A stretch of DNA of 64,000 nucleotides from Actinokineospora sp. NBRC 105648 (GTDB lineage: Bacteria > Actinomycetota > Actinomycetes > Mycobacteriales > Pseudonocardiaceae): assembly GCF_030269645.1 (NCBI RefSeq), contig NZ_BSTR01000003.1, forward strand, positions 62,001 through 126,000, written 5' to 3'. A program made the position numbers and the translations under genes. The notes under the pieces were generated by a model. The model was not told the DNA's origin, ran no database searches, and saw nothing but the letters and a program-made list of their open reading frames with translations. Each line of letters opens with the position of its first letter. Positions within the stretch are counted from its first letter, which is position 1. Below are positions 53,472 through 61,969 of this stretch, in pieces.

Positions 53472-53490
53472 GGGCCTTGCCGCAAGTCCC
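53472..53490 (-). promoter_or_regulatory. Rifamycin-associated element upstream of rgt copy 2
   Basis: On the minus strand GGGACTTGCGGCAAGGCCC, identical to the first RAE except one base, 60 bases from the GTG. The A/T-rich CTTATAGCG found before RAE 1 is also conserved here (around 53497-53505, minus strand), so the whole promoter leader is shared. Confidence 0.88.
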
Positions 53491-53731
53491 CCAGTCCGCT
53501 ATAAGTTGAAGGGGAGGGGGAGTTCGTCCCCTCCACTCTGGACAGGCAGCCCCCACGCGACGTGCGGCACAATCTGCACTGGGTATCGGTCGTGGGCTTC
53601 CGCCGCGGAAATCGCCGCTCGAGCGTGCGTTCCCCGCTCGGGGCGATCCGGACACCTGATCGGATCGGACCGGGGAAGTCGGGCGCCGCCAGTGGACCGT
53701 CCACCAGTGTCGACCTCGAAGGGGGGCCGCT
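53491..53731. other. Divergent promoter region of rgt copy 2 and the AraC-type gene
   Basis: No gene is supported here. It holds the rgt promoter at its left end and, at its right, AAGGGGGG as ribosome site for the AraC/GyrI gene (GTG 53732). Confidence 0.4.
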
Positions 53732-54601
53732 GTGATCTCGGCACTCAACGGCGTCGTGGACCTCGTCGAGGAGCACCTCACCGAGGTGCTCGACGTCGAC
53801 GGACTGGCCAGGGCGCACGGCACGACGGAGTACCACCTGCGCCGGATGTTCTCGTCGCTGGCGGGCATGCCGTTGTCGGAGTACGTCCGACGCCGCCGGA
53901 TGACCGTCGCCGCCGCCGATGTCGTCCGCGGCGAGGACGACCTGTTGACCATCGCCGTGCGGCACGGCTACGGCTCGACCGAGGCGTTCGGTCGCGCCTT
54001 CCGGGCCGTGCACGGCGCCGGTCCCGGCGACGTCCGCCGCGACGGCGGTCCCCTTCGCGCACAACCCCAGCTCAGGTTCCGCCTGACCGTCGAAGGGAGC
54101 ACCCCCATGGACACCCGTGTCATCGACCGCCCCGCGTTCCGCCTCATCGGACACGCGGCCCGGGTCCCGCTCATCCACCAGGGCGTCAACCCGCACATCC
54201 AGCGCCACATCACCGCGCTGCCGCAGCAGGAGCACGCCCGGCTCAAGGCCCTCGCCGACACCGACCCGCCGGGTCTGCTGCAGGTCTGCGACGACCTCGA
54301 CCCCGACAGCACCGAGGGCAGCGAACTGACCTACCTGCACGGCGTCGCCGTCGCCGCGGACAGCCCGGTCCCCGACGACCTCGACATCATCGAGGTCCCG
54401 GCAGGCCGGTGGGCCGTCTTCCGCAGCACCGGACCCCACCCGCAGACCCTCCAGGACACCTGGGCGGCCACCGCGACCGACTGGTTCCCCGCCAACCCGT
54501 GGCGCCTGCGGCCAGGGCCCGCGATCGTGACGATCCTCGACCACGCGGCCGACTTCAGCACCGCGACCTGCGAGCTGTGGCTGGCCGTCGAACCGGGCTG
54601 A
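53732..54601 (+). CDS. AraC family regulator with GyrI-like effector domain
   Basis: 289 residues from GTG 53732. The N-terminal two helix-turn-helices (HLTEVLDVDGLARAHGTTEYHLRRMF and LTIAVRHGYGSTEAFGRAFRAVHG) are followed at ~115-288 by a GyrI/SbmC-like small-molecule-binding domain (RVIDRPAFRLIGHAARVPL, VPAGRWAVFRSTGPHP, and EXXPWELWL replaced by CELWLAVEP). This is the Rob/BmrR-like architecture of multidrug-sensing activators. Divergent position suggests possible control of the neighbouring rgt, but the RAE is the known signal there. Confidence 0.9.
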   Translation: MISALNGVVDLVEEHLTEVLDVDGLARAHGTTEYHLRRMFSSLAGMPLSEYVRRRRMTVAAADVVRGEDDLLTIAVRHGYGSTEAFGRAFRAVHGAGPGDVRRDGGPLRAQPQLRFRLTVEGSTPMDTRVIDRPAFRLIGHAARVPLIHQGVNPHIQRHITALPQQEHARLKALADTDPPGLLQVCDDLDPDSTEGSELTYLHGVAVAADSPVPDDLDIIEVPAGRWAVFRSTGPHPQTLQDTWAATATDWFPANPWRLRPGPAIVTILDHAADFSTATCELWLAVEPG

Positions 54602-54616
54602 CGCGCGACCAGTCCA

Positions 54617-54658
54617 CCACGGTGGTCCACTGTATATGTCCACAGTGGACCACCGTGG
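54617..54658. terminator. Bidirectional terminator
   Basis: A perfect 17-base stem (54617-54633 with 54642-54658) and 8-base loop between the convergent AraC-type and LysR genes. Confidence 0.88.
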
Positions 54659-54682
54659 GTGGTCGCTTGCGGCAGACAAGGG

Positions 54683-55609
54683 TCAGGCAGGACATTCAGC
54701 CGCAGCGGAATCGTTGTCGGACAAGTGGCACAGGCAACGGACGCAAGAGTCGACGAACACCTGCACGGCCTCCCGGCGGTCCTCGGTCCGCCACACCACG
54801 GCGAGCCTGCCGGGCGACAGGTCGGGCACCGGGCGGTAGACCACGTCGGCCCGCGCGGAGATCTCGGCGTTCTCGGCGGGCAGCAGGACGACACCCACCC
54901 CCGCGGCGACGAGTTCGAAGCTCTCGTCCGGGTTCGCAGCCTCGGCCACGACTCGCGCGGGCGCGGGCCGCTGGTCGGCGGCCAGCCAGAAGTCTCGCAG
55001 CGCGCCCGCGGACCGGGGGTGGGCGATGAACGGCTCGTCGACCAGGTCGGCGAACCGGATGGTGGTGCGCCCGGCCAGCGGGTGCCCGACCGGCAGCGCC
55101 ACCCAGCGGTCCTCGGTGCTGACCACCTTCCAGGTGAACTCGCCGGTGTCGGGAACGGGGAGCCAGGTCACGGCCAGGTCGACCTCGCCCGCGGCCAGGC
55201 CCGCCGACGGGTCGCCCCAGGAGACCTGCCGGAACCGCAGTCGCCACCGGGGGAGCAGCGTGCCCATCTTGGCCGTGACCGCCGGGATCAGGCCGCGCCC
55301 GATGCGGTTCTGGAACCCGACGGTGAGGACCATGTCCCGCTCGGCGACGGCCTCGGCCACCGCGTGCCGCGCGGTCTCCCACCGCTCGATGACCTGGTGG
55401 GCGTGCGGGAGCAGGGCGCGGCCCGCGGCGGTCAGCGCGACCGAACGCCGGTCCCGCTCGAACAGCGCGGTGCGCAGGGACAGCTCGAGGTGCCGGATCT
55501 GCTTGCTCAGCGTGGGTTGGGCGATGAACAACCGGTTCGCCGCCCTGGTGAAGCTCAGCTCCTCGGCGACGGCCACGAAGTACCTGAGGTCCCGCACGTG
55601 CACGTCCAT
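54683..55609 (-). CDS. LysR family transcriptional regulator
   Basis: 308 residues from ATG 55609. N-terminal winged helix VRDLRYFVAVAEELSFTRAA-NRLFIAQPTLSKQIRHLE and a LysR substrate-binding domain with LTVGFQNRIGRGLIPAVT and GVGVVLLPAE. It is divergent from the LLM oxidoreductase at 55701; a T-N11-A box covers its own start, which suggests autoregulation and control of the enzyme gene. Confidence 0.92.
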   Translation of the reverse strand: MDVHVRDLRYFVAVAEELSFTRAANRLFIAQPTLSKQIRHLELSLRTALFERDRRSVALTAAGRALLPHAHQVIERWETARHAVAEAVAERDMVLTVGFQNRIGRGLIPAVTAKMGTLLPRWRLRFRQVSWGDPSAGLAAGEVDLAVTWLPVPDTGEFTWKVVSTEDRWVALPVGHPLAGRTTIRFADLVDEPFIAHPRSAGALRDFWLAADQRPAPARVVAEAANPDESFELVAAGVGVVLLPAENAEISARADVVYRPVPDLSPGRLAVVWRTEDRREAVQVFVDSCVRCLCHLSDNDSAAAECPA

Positions 55610-55622
55610 AGCCGCAGGCTAT
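55608..55622. promoter_or_regulatory. LysR-type box (T-N11-A)
   Basis: ATAGCC-GCA-GGCTAT is a perfect interrupted palindrome that fits the T-N11-A rule for LysR proteins. It overlaps the start codon of the LysR gene and lies 79 bases before the divergent LLM gene start. Confidence 0.55.
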
Positions 55623-55700
55623 GACAGGACCTCTTGGACCGGCGGGGCGGACGGACCGAGAATCGGTCACGAACTCGGAGATCAACCGGAGGTGTCGCTC

Positions 55701-56555
55701 GTGGAGCCAGGCGTGTACGGGTTGAGTGCGAAGGCCACCCTCGGGCCGGTCGAGACCAGGCGACTGGCCCGGCTGGCCGAGGACCTCGGCTACCGGTCGT
55801 GGTGGTGCGGCGAGCACGTGGTCCTGCCCAGCCCGCGGGTACCCGAGGCGGCGATGGCGCCGGAGGACCCGATCCTCGACCCGCTGGTCCACCTGGCCTA
55901 CGTGGCCGCGGTGACCGAGCGGATCGAGCTGGGCACCGGGATCGTGATCCTGCCGCAGCGCAACCCGCTGGTGCTGGCCAAGCAGGCGGCGAGCCTGGAC
56001 GTGCTCTCCGGCGGCAGACTGCTGCTCGGCGTGGCGGGCGGCTACCTCGAGCCCGAGCTCGCCGCCTTCGGCGTCCCGCTCGCGGAGCGCGGCACTCGCA
56101 CCGACGAGTACCTCGACGCCATGCGCGCGCTGTGGAACGACCCGGCACCGGTGGCCTTCGAGGGCAGGCACGTGTCCTTCCGCGGCCTCGACGCCCACCC
56201 CCGACCCACGACGCCGGGCGGTCCCCGCGTCGTGATCGGCGGCCACAGCCCCGCGGCGTTCCGCCGAGCGGTCGCCAGGGCCCACGGCTGGTTCGGGACC
56301 GGCTCGACCCCCGACGACCTCGCCGGGCACCTGCGCGGGCTGGCCCGGGCGGCACAACAGGTCGAGCGCCCCGCCCACCTCGGCCGGCTGGAGATCAACT
56401 TCATGCAGGTCGACCCGGTCGAGGTCACCACCGAAGCCGCCCACCGCTACGCCGAACTGGGCGTCACCCGGCTCACGCTCTACCCACTGCCCCTGGAAGA
56501 CCCCGACGACGTCGCCAGATTCCTGGAACGCCACGCGAACCTGCCCTGGACCTGA
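55701..56555 (+). CDS. LLM-class (probably F420-dependent) oxidoreductase
   Basis: 284 residues from GTG 55701 with GGAGG eight bases upstream. Motifs YRSWWCGEHVVLPSP, ILPQRNPLVLAKQAASLDVL, SGGRLLLGVAGGYLEPELAAF and a C-terminal YAELGVTRLTLYPLP are typical of the probable F420-dependent oxidoreductases (MSMEG_2516-like) of actinobacteria. The substrate is unknown. Divergent from the LysR gene and likely its target; a hairpin follows. Confidence 0.88.
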   Translation: MEPGVYGLSAKATLGPVETRRLARLAEDLGYRSWWCGEHVVLPSPRVPEAAMAPEDPILDPLVHLAYVAAVTERIELGTGIVILPQRNPLVLAKQAASLDVLSGGRLLLGVAGGYLEPELAAFGVPLAERGTRTDEYLDAMRALWNDPAPVAFEGRHVSFRGLDAHPRPTTPGGPRVVIGGHSPAAFRRAVARAHGWFGTGSTPDDLAGHLRGLARAAQQVERPAHLGRLEINFMQVDPVEVTTEAAHRYAELGVTRLTLYPLPLEDPDDVARFLERHANLPWT

Positions 56556-56562
56556 CAGGACG

Positions 56563-56598
56563 CCGGGCGCGACCACGCCCCGACGCGGTCGCGCCCGG
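56563..56598 (+). terminator. Hairpin after the LLM gene
   Basis: A perfect 12-base stem (56563-56574 with 56587-56598) and 12-base loop, eight bases past the stop. Confidence 0.65.
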
Positions 56599-56731
56599 AG
56601 ATCCAGGCGGGTTCAGATGATTTGGCCATTCCCGCAGAGGCTAACCGATAGGACATCCCGCTCCATTGACGAATACCCGGGTCAGTTCCAGACGCCGACA
56701 ACGCCAGGTCGGTGTGCCCAACCCGCACAGG

Positions 56732-57223
56732 TCACCGCGATGCCCATTGCTGGCTCGGGCCGCCGTGGCAGGGGTAGATCACCGCCGGGCTGTAGTCGTT
56801 GTAGGACTGCAAATCCAGGCACTTGTTGCCACCCTCGTTGCGGACGGTGTAGTTGGAGCTGAGGATCCACCGCTGGCTGGGACCGCCGTGGCACCCGTAG
56901 AGGTGCACCGGGGCGTTGTCGTTGTAGGTGGTCACGTCCAGGCACATCCGGCGTCCTGAGCCGTAACTGCTGATGGTCCCGTTGTTCTCCAGCACCCAGA
57001 TCTGGCTGGGACCGCTGTGGCAGCCGTACAGCGTCGCCCGGGTGCCGCTGTTGTAAGAGGTGAGGTCCAGGCACCTGTCCCGGGAACCGACGCTCACGAT
57101 CACCACCGCCGTGGCTTGGGTACCGAGCACATCCGCCTTCGGCGCCTCGGCAGCGCTCGCGCCCGCAGTGCCGACAATGGCGGCGCACGCGATCGTGCAC
57201 ACCGCGAGCATTCGCGAAAGCAT
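56732..57223 (-). CDS. Secreted ricin-type beta-trefoil lectin
   Basis: 163 residues from ATG 57223 (GAGGGG ten bases upstream; ATG 57265 or 57259 would lengthen the signal peptide). The signal peptide is followed by a ricin B-type domain of three repeats, each with the (C/M)LD...YN...LYGCHGGPSQxW pattern: RCLDLTSYN-CHSGPSQIW, MCLDVTTYN-CHGGPSQRW and KCLDLQSYN-CHGGPSQQW. The three QxW motifs give the beta-trefoil hydrophobic core. Such single-domain secreted lectins bind galactose or other sugars; no enzyme is fused. It stands alone. Confidence 0.92.
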   Translation of the reverse strand: MLSRMLAVCTIACAAIVGTAGASAAEAPKADVLGTQATAVVIVSVGSRDRCLDLTSYNSGTRATLYGCHSGPSQIWVLENNGTISSYGSGRRMCLDVTTYNDNAPVHLYGCHGGPSQRWILSSNYTVRNEGGNKCLDLQSYNDYSPAVIYPCHGGPSQQWASR

Positions 57224-57885
57224 TTTCGGAAATCCCCTCTTCGCTGTCGACAATTGCATCCCCAATTGACTTCAGACCGATGTGGCGCGATCCACCATCG
57301 CCGCTGAGCTTGTCGCGAGATCTGGCACCGTGTCAACGGAATCGGACGTTTCCACCCAAAGGCATCAACCGCCCGCCAGCGTGACGATTATCGGGAACTC
57401 GTCGTTCACCGCCGCGGTGCGGTGGACCTGTCCCGTGTCTGCGTCACGAGCGCGCTCGGGGTGCCGCCGCCGGTGAGGATCCGGAACCGGGGGTGTCAAC
57501 GACCTCGCAATCAAGGGTCGCTGTGATGATCTACACCTGCAACGGTACCAACCCCAGGCCGGAAGCGGCTGTGATCCGCACCGTCCTCTTCGGAATCGCT
57601 CGCGACAGCCTGGAAACCCCAATTTCCAGGGAACTTTGCTGCCGACCCCGCTGTCAGCACTCCTGTCACGCGGCATTTCAACCACCGCAATACCGCTGGT
57701 CATATCCCTCTCGCGGCCCCCGTCCGGAACGGCGATTGGTAGTCCAAAAAGGACGAATTGGTCGCCGTTGCACCTTACCCGCGAACGCGGCGCAGTCCAT
57801 TCCCTGGGACAATGCGCGCGGGGCGCCGCCGCGGGGTCGATCCCGGTAGCATTTTGGCGATTCCGGCGATCTGAGGGGAATTACC
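57224..57885. other. Gene-free stretch, ~660 bases
   Basis: Contains the lectin promoter at its left end and the promoter of the receiver-TetR gene at its right end. Several short ORFs exist but none has a site or domain that supports it. No repeat or RNA gene recognised. Confidence 0.4.
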
Positions 57886-58915
57886 GTGCGCCTGCTGTTG
57901 GTGGAAGCCGATCCCGCGGTCGCCGGTGCCCTGGCCGAAGAGCTGCGGGGGCGCGGCTACGGCGTGGACCTCGTGCGCACCGGTGGCCAGCTGCTCGGCG
58001 GTCCGCTGCTGGCCGATCTCGTGCTGCTGGACCTCGACCTGCCGGACCTGGACGGCCTGGAGGTGTGCAGGCGGTTGCGGGCGCGCAGCGGGGTGCCGGT
58101 CATCGCCCTGTCGGGGCGGGACTCCGAGCTCGACCGGGTGCTCGGGTTCCAGGCCGGTCTCGACGACTACGTGACCAGGCCGGTCCAGGTGGCCGAGCTG
58201 GTGGCGCGGATCGTGGCGGTGACCCGGCGGGTGCGGGGGCAGGCGGGGGAGCAGGACCCGCCCGCGCCGGACACGATCGTGCGGGAGCCGTTGCGTCGCG
58301 ACACGACGCAGAAGCGCCGGTCCATCGTGACCGGGGCGCTGAGCGTGTTCGGCCGCGTGGGCTACCTCGGCGCGAGTATCGAGATGATCGCCGCCGAGGC
58401 GGGGGTGTCCACCCGGACCATCTACAACCACTTCGAGAACAAGAAGGAACTGTTCGTCACGGTGCTGATGGAGAGCTCCACCCGGGTGGCCGCCACCCGC
58501 GAGGCGCTGATCGAACGCCACCTCGACCACGTCACGGACCTGGAGGCCTCGCTGATCGCGCTGGCCAAGGAGTGGGTGCGGCCCAGCCCGGACTTCGCCG
58601 ACCACTTCCGCATCGTCCGGCGGCTGCGCGTCGAGGCCGAGCGCTTCCCACCGGAGATGGTCCGCAGCTGGCAAGAGGCGGGCCCGCTGCGCGCCCGACG
58701 CGCGTTGGCCACCCGGATGGCGGAGCTGGCCACTCGTGGACTGCTCGCGGCGGGGGACCCGGAAGTCGCCGCGCAGCAGTTTCATGGCGCTCGTGACCGA
58801 CACGACGGTCAGCCGGGCGGAGTTCAGCGCGAACGCGCTGGAATCGGAGATCGACCGCATCGCCCGGGCCGGGGTGCACACGTTCCTGTACGGGTACCTG
58901 CCCAGGAAGGGATGA
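57886..58915 (+). pseudogene. Response-regulator receiver fused to a TetR domain, 3' frameshift
   Basis: From GTG 57886, residues ~1-118 are a receiver domain: LLLVEADPAV, phosphorylatable Asp49 in VLLDLDLPDLDG, Ser75 (IALSG), and Arg in place of the conserved Lys (DDYVTRPV). Without interruption the frame continues into a TetR helix-turn-helix (RSIVTGALSVFGRVGYLGAS, EAGVSTRTIYNHFENKKELF) and a helical ligand domain. At 58780-58784 an extra base shifts the frame: the expected C terminus (MALVTDTTVSRAEFSANALE to a TGA at 58915) is in the next frame, while the original frame runs on as junk. So the last ~44 residues are lost, or there is a sequence error. An OmpR DNA-binding domain is missing. 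Confidence 0.75.
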
Positions 58916-59535
58916 GCCACCTCGTCGATCACCCCGGGCTCGACCGGGGAGAAAGTCAGTGTGGGGCGGGCAGGTCCATCAGCGCGAGCTCGGCGGGTCG
59001 CGGGCCGCCGCGAGGAACTCATGGACCACCTCGCGCTGTCCACGCCCGGCGCTGGTCGGCCGCGAGCTGGCCCGCGCCTCCCGGCGGGCGCGTCGTCGAG
59101 GGTCACGACGTACCCGGGCGGCCGGTCGTCGTAGGAGACCTCGGGGCTGGTCTGCCGCGACCGCAGCACATCGAGGCTGATGCGGCTGACCACAGTGGTC
59201 AACCAACCCGCGAGGTTGTCGATGATGGCGGTGTCCTGGCGGGACAGCCGCAGCCAGGTGTCCTGGACAACGTCCTCGGCGTCGTAGTGCGATCCAGCAC
59301 CTGCACAGGGCGATCGCCGCGGGCGGCGTCGACCCGAACTCCTTCAACCGGCTCAACCGCACGGTCAAGGAACCCGCGGCAAGACCTGGGGCTGAGCCCG
59401 GCGCCGCGTACCCGCATGCCCGCGGTGACCCGGCTCGTCGGGAGATCCCGGTGATCTCCCGACGAGCCCGGCGCTGCTCGCCCGCAGGCGAGCCGTTCCG
59501 CTCGTGATTCCCATGACCACCAGGGAGATCGCCGA
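58916..59535. other. Degraded region between the receiver-TetR gene and the NmrA-like gene
   Basis: Holds the sigma-factor remnant described separately. Beyond it, on the plus strand near 59293-59397, a short frame reads LHRAIAAGGVDPNSFNRLNR-like sequence and could be the 3' end of another lost gene. Nothing intact is seen. Confidence 0.5.
58990..59290 (-). pseudogene. ECF sigma factor remnant
   Basis: On the minus strand YDAEDVVQDTWLRLSRQD, then NLAGWLTTVVSRISLDVLRS and a degenerate linker (YDDRPPGYVVTLDD), is the end of sigma region 2 of an ECF sigma factor of the SigJ-like group. After at least one frameshift, REVVHEFLAAARD from the SnoaL-like tail follows near 59000-59035. Region 4, the start of region 2 and most of the tail are gone. 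It is not functional. Confidence 0.65.
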
Positions 59536-60447
59536 TCAGCGCCTGCTGCCGAGCACTGCCGTCATGAGCCAGCCGACGGGGGCGGGAGCTGTCCACCGAG
59601 GGGGTGTGAACGCGGTGGCGTGCTCGCGGAGGAAGTCGTCCAGGCGCCGGTGCGGGTGACCGGTCACGTCCGGCACGGTGCTGTTGGGGGTCTCAGGGCA
59701 CGCGACCGTCAGCGCTTGGATTTCGAGGATGTGCTCGACGAGCCAGTCGGGGAGGTCGGCTCGGCGGAGTCCGCCGCGCAGTTTGTCGGGGCTCTGGTCG
59801 ATGTAACGCACCGGGCGCCCGGCCTGGGAAAGGCGCGTGGCGACCTCGGGGTAGCTGACGGCTTCGGGTCCAGTTAGGACAAGCGGGGTTCCCCGGTGTT
59901 CCGGCTGGGTGAGGGCGACGGCCGCGACGTCGGCGATGTCGCGGGCGTCGACCATGTTGACGGGGCTGTCGCCGGTCGCCCCGAAGAACACGCCGGTGGC
60001 GCGGATGGTGGCGGCGTGGTTGAGGAGGTTCTGCATGAACGCGTACGGGCGCAGGAACGTGTGCGGCACGCCACTGGCCTCGATCGCCTGCTCGACCGCG
60101 AAGTGGGTGCGCGAGATGGCGACGGGCACGTCTGGTCCCACGACCGGCGCCGAGACCTTGACGATGTGCTCGACCCCCGCCGCTGCGGCAGCCGCGGTGA
60201 TGCCCAGTTCGATGTCCTGTTGGCGGGGCCCGTTTCCCATGGCCAGGAACAGTTGCTCCACGCCGGTCATGGCGCCGCGGAGCGAAGTCGGGTCGGCGGC
60301 GTCACCGAGCACGTAGTCGATGCCGTCGACCGGCGCCCTGTTCGGTGATCCGGGGCGGACGAGTGCCCTGGCGGGCACCCCCAGTGCGACGAGCCGATGC
60401 AGCAGAGCCTTGCCGGTGGTCCCGGTTCCGCCGATGACGAGGATCAT
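59536..60447 (-). CDS. NmrA-like/SDR-a NAD(P)-binding protein
   Basis: 303 residues from ATG 60447, whose ATGA overlaps the stop of the membrane-protein gene. N-terminal MILVIGGTGTTGKALLHRLV, then GVEHIVKVSAPVVGPDVPVA and FLRPYAFMQNLLNHAATIRA with DARDIADVAAVALTQ, as in NmrA/azoreductase-type NAD(P)H-binding proteins. Second member of a probable two-gene operon divergent from a LysR gene, so it is probably an inducible redox enzyme. Confidence 0.9.
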   Translation of the reverse strand: MILVIGGTGTTGKALLHRLVALGVPARALVRPGSPNRAPVDGIDYVLGDAADPTSLRGAMTGVEQLFLAMGNGPRQQDIELGITAAAAAAGVEHIVKVSAPVVGPDVPVAISRTHFAVEQAIEASGVPHTFLRPYAFMQNLLNHAATIRATGVFFGATGDSPVNMVDARDIADVAAVALTQPEHRGTPLVLTGPEAVSYPEVATRLSQAGRPVRYIDQSPDKLRGGLRRADLPDWLVEHILEIQALTVACPETPNSTVPDVTGHPHRRLDDFLREHATAFTPPRWTAPAPVGWLMTAVLGSRR

Positions 60448-60914
60448 CGCGCGCTCGCCGAGTGCGCGAGGTCCCGGGCGGCGGGGCGGGTGTCGGCGGC
60501 CGCTCGCGTCGTGCGGGACGCGGTCACCCGGGCGGCAGTGATGGCACCGCCGATCGCGGCCGAGATCGGCGCGCCGATGAGGGTCGTGACGTCGAAGGTG
60601 CCGTTCGCGACCAGTACCGCACAAACCCCGGCGGCGAGAGCGGCAGCGCCCACGGCTCCCACGACGAGGGCCTTCGTCACCCTGACCCACCGCCTGCGGA
60701 CGGCCGCGACCGGCACGGCGAGTGCGACGAGGGACACCAGGAGCGCCGCCAAGGCCGAGGGGATGGCCACGGTCGTGAACGCGGTGCCCGCCAGTTGCTC
60801 GTTCCCCAGAACACGAGCGCTCGCGTAACTCGTCACGGCCGGCGCGATGTAGGCGGGCGGCACGTTGGCCACGACGGTCTTCAACACCTTGGGCCGTGCG
60901 GGTTTCGGGCTCAC
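60444..60914 (-). CDS. DUF6069-like small membrane protein
   Basis: 156 residues from ATG 60914, with GGAGG upstream. Three to four membrane segments (AFTTVAIPSALAALLVSLVALAVPV, ALVVGAVGAAALAAGVCAVLVA, LIGAPISAAIGGAITAARV) with a basic Thr/Ala/Arg tail. This resembles DUF6069 proteins of actinobacteria, function unknown. It is translationally coupled to the NmrA-like gene. Confidence 0.75.
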   Translation of the reverse strand: MSPKPARPKVLKTVVANVPPAYIAPAVTSYASARVLGNEQLAGTAFTTVAIPSALAALLVSLVALAVPVAAVRRRWVRVTKALVVGAVGAAALAAGVCAVLVANGTFDVTTLIGAPISAAIGGAITAARVTASRTTRAAADTRPAARDLAHSASAR

Positions 60915-60984
60915 GGAACCTCCTGGTCAGCTTGGTCTTGGGTTCCGTTTGAGCGTATGACTGTTGCCAAGATTCGAGTAGTCG

Positions 60985-61019
60985 TCAATTATTGAACAGA
61001 CTGTTCCACTGCCGGAACA
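60985..61019. promoter_or_regulatory. Operator region between LysR and the two-gene operon
   Basis: Two palindromes: TCAATTATTGA (60985-60995) and TGTTCC-N6-GGAACA (61002-61007, 61014-61019); the second includes a T-N11-A match. Located 18-70 bases before the LysR start and 70-105 bases before the divergent membrane-protein gene. Confidence 0.5.
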
Positions 61020-61036
61020 ATTATGGAGGCGCCTCA

Positions 61037-61924
61037 GTGGGCGAGATCGACTTGGGTGACGTCGCCGTGTTCGCGCGCGTGGTCGACGCGGGCGGCTTCA
61101 GCGCCGCCGCCACAGCGCTGCGCGCCCCGAAGTCCTCGGTGTCCAGACGCGTGGCACGCCTGGAGAGCGCGCTCGGCACCCGTCTGCTGCACCGCACCAC
61201 CCGGTCGGTGACCCTGACCGAGGCGGGCCGCGCCTACTACGCGCGGGTGTCCAACGCGCTCGCGGAGATGAGCGAGGCCGCCGCCGCCGCGCTCGACGCG
61301 CGGGAGGAACCCCGCGGCACCATCCGGATGACCGCCCCACCCGACGTCGGCGCGGAGATCCTGCCCGGGCTCATCGCGGGGTTCGTCGCCCGCCACCCGC
61401 ACGTCCGGGTCGAGGTCGACTTCGTCGCCGAGACACCGAGCCTCGTCCACGGCGGCTACGACCTCGGCCTGCACGGCGGCCGACCAGACCCCTCGCTCGC
61501 GGCGACCAAGCTCCAGGACACCGCGTTCCGCCTCTACGCCGCCGAGACCTACCTCGCGAGGGCGGGGGTGCCACACCGCGCCGAGGATCTCGCGGGGCAC
61601 GCCTGCGTCCTCTTCCGCGTCAAGGACGGCACCACCCGCTTGAACCTGCGCCACCGCGACGGCGACATCAACGTCGAGGTCAGCGGCCCAATCGCCGCCA
61701 ATGACCTCTCGTTCGTCCGACGCGCCGCGATCGCCGGCGCGGGCATCGCCCTCATCCCGGCCCTGGTCGGCGCCCGCTCAGTGGCGAACGGCCGACTCGT
61801 GGCCGTACTCCCCGACTACCACGCCACCGGCATCCCGCTGAACCTGGTGTACCCCTCCACCCGACACGTGCCGCTGCACGTCCGAGCCCTCCGCGACCAC
61901 CTGCTCACCCACTTCCCCCAGTAG
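61037..61924 (+). CDS. LysR family transcriptional regulator
   Basis: 295 residues from GTG 61037 with GGAGG seven bases upstream. Winged helix FARVVDAGGFSAAATALRAP followed by KSSVSRRVARLESALGTRLL, and a substrate-binding domain of the PA2220/CrgA-like group (GTIRMTAPPDVGAEILPGLI, GYDLGLHGGRPDPSL). Likely controls the divergent membrane-protein/NmrA operon and itself. Confidence 0.92.
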   Translation: MGEIDLGDVAVFARVVDAGGFSAAATALRAPKSSVSRRVARLESALGTRLLHRTTRSVTLTEAGRAYYARVSNALAEMSEAAAAALDAREEPRGTIRMTAPPDVGAEILPGLIAGFVARHPHVRVEVDFVAETPSLVHGGYDLGLHGGRPDPSLAATKLQDTAFRLYAAETYLARAGVPHRAEDLAGHACVLFRVKDGTTRLNLRHRDGDINVEVSGPIAANDLSFVRRAAIAGAGIALIPALVGARSVANGRLVAVLPDYHATGIPLNLVYPSTRHVPLHVRALRDHLLTHFPQ

Positions 61925-61969
61925 CGACCGAGCCCCACCGGCTCGTGCTCCGTCGCTGGGCGGAGACAG

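Noticed and set aside
17645-53490. A rifamycin biosynthesis cluster
   Set aside because: RAEs and rgt genes are resistance features; no AHBA synthase, ansamycin polyketide synthase or amide synthase is present.
57886-59454. A single 522-residue protein
   Set aside because: After base 58784 the frame leaves the TetR homology, which continues in the next frame to 58915; the rest is read-through.
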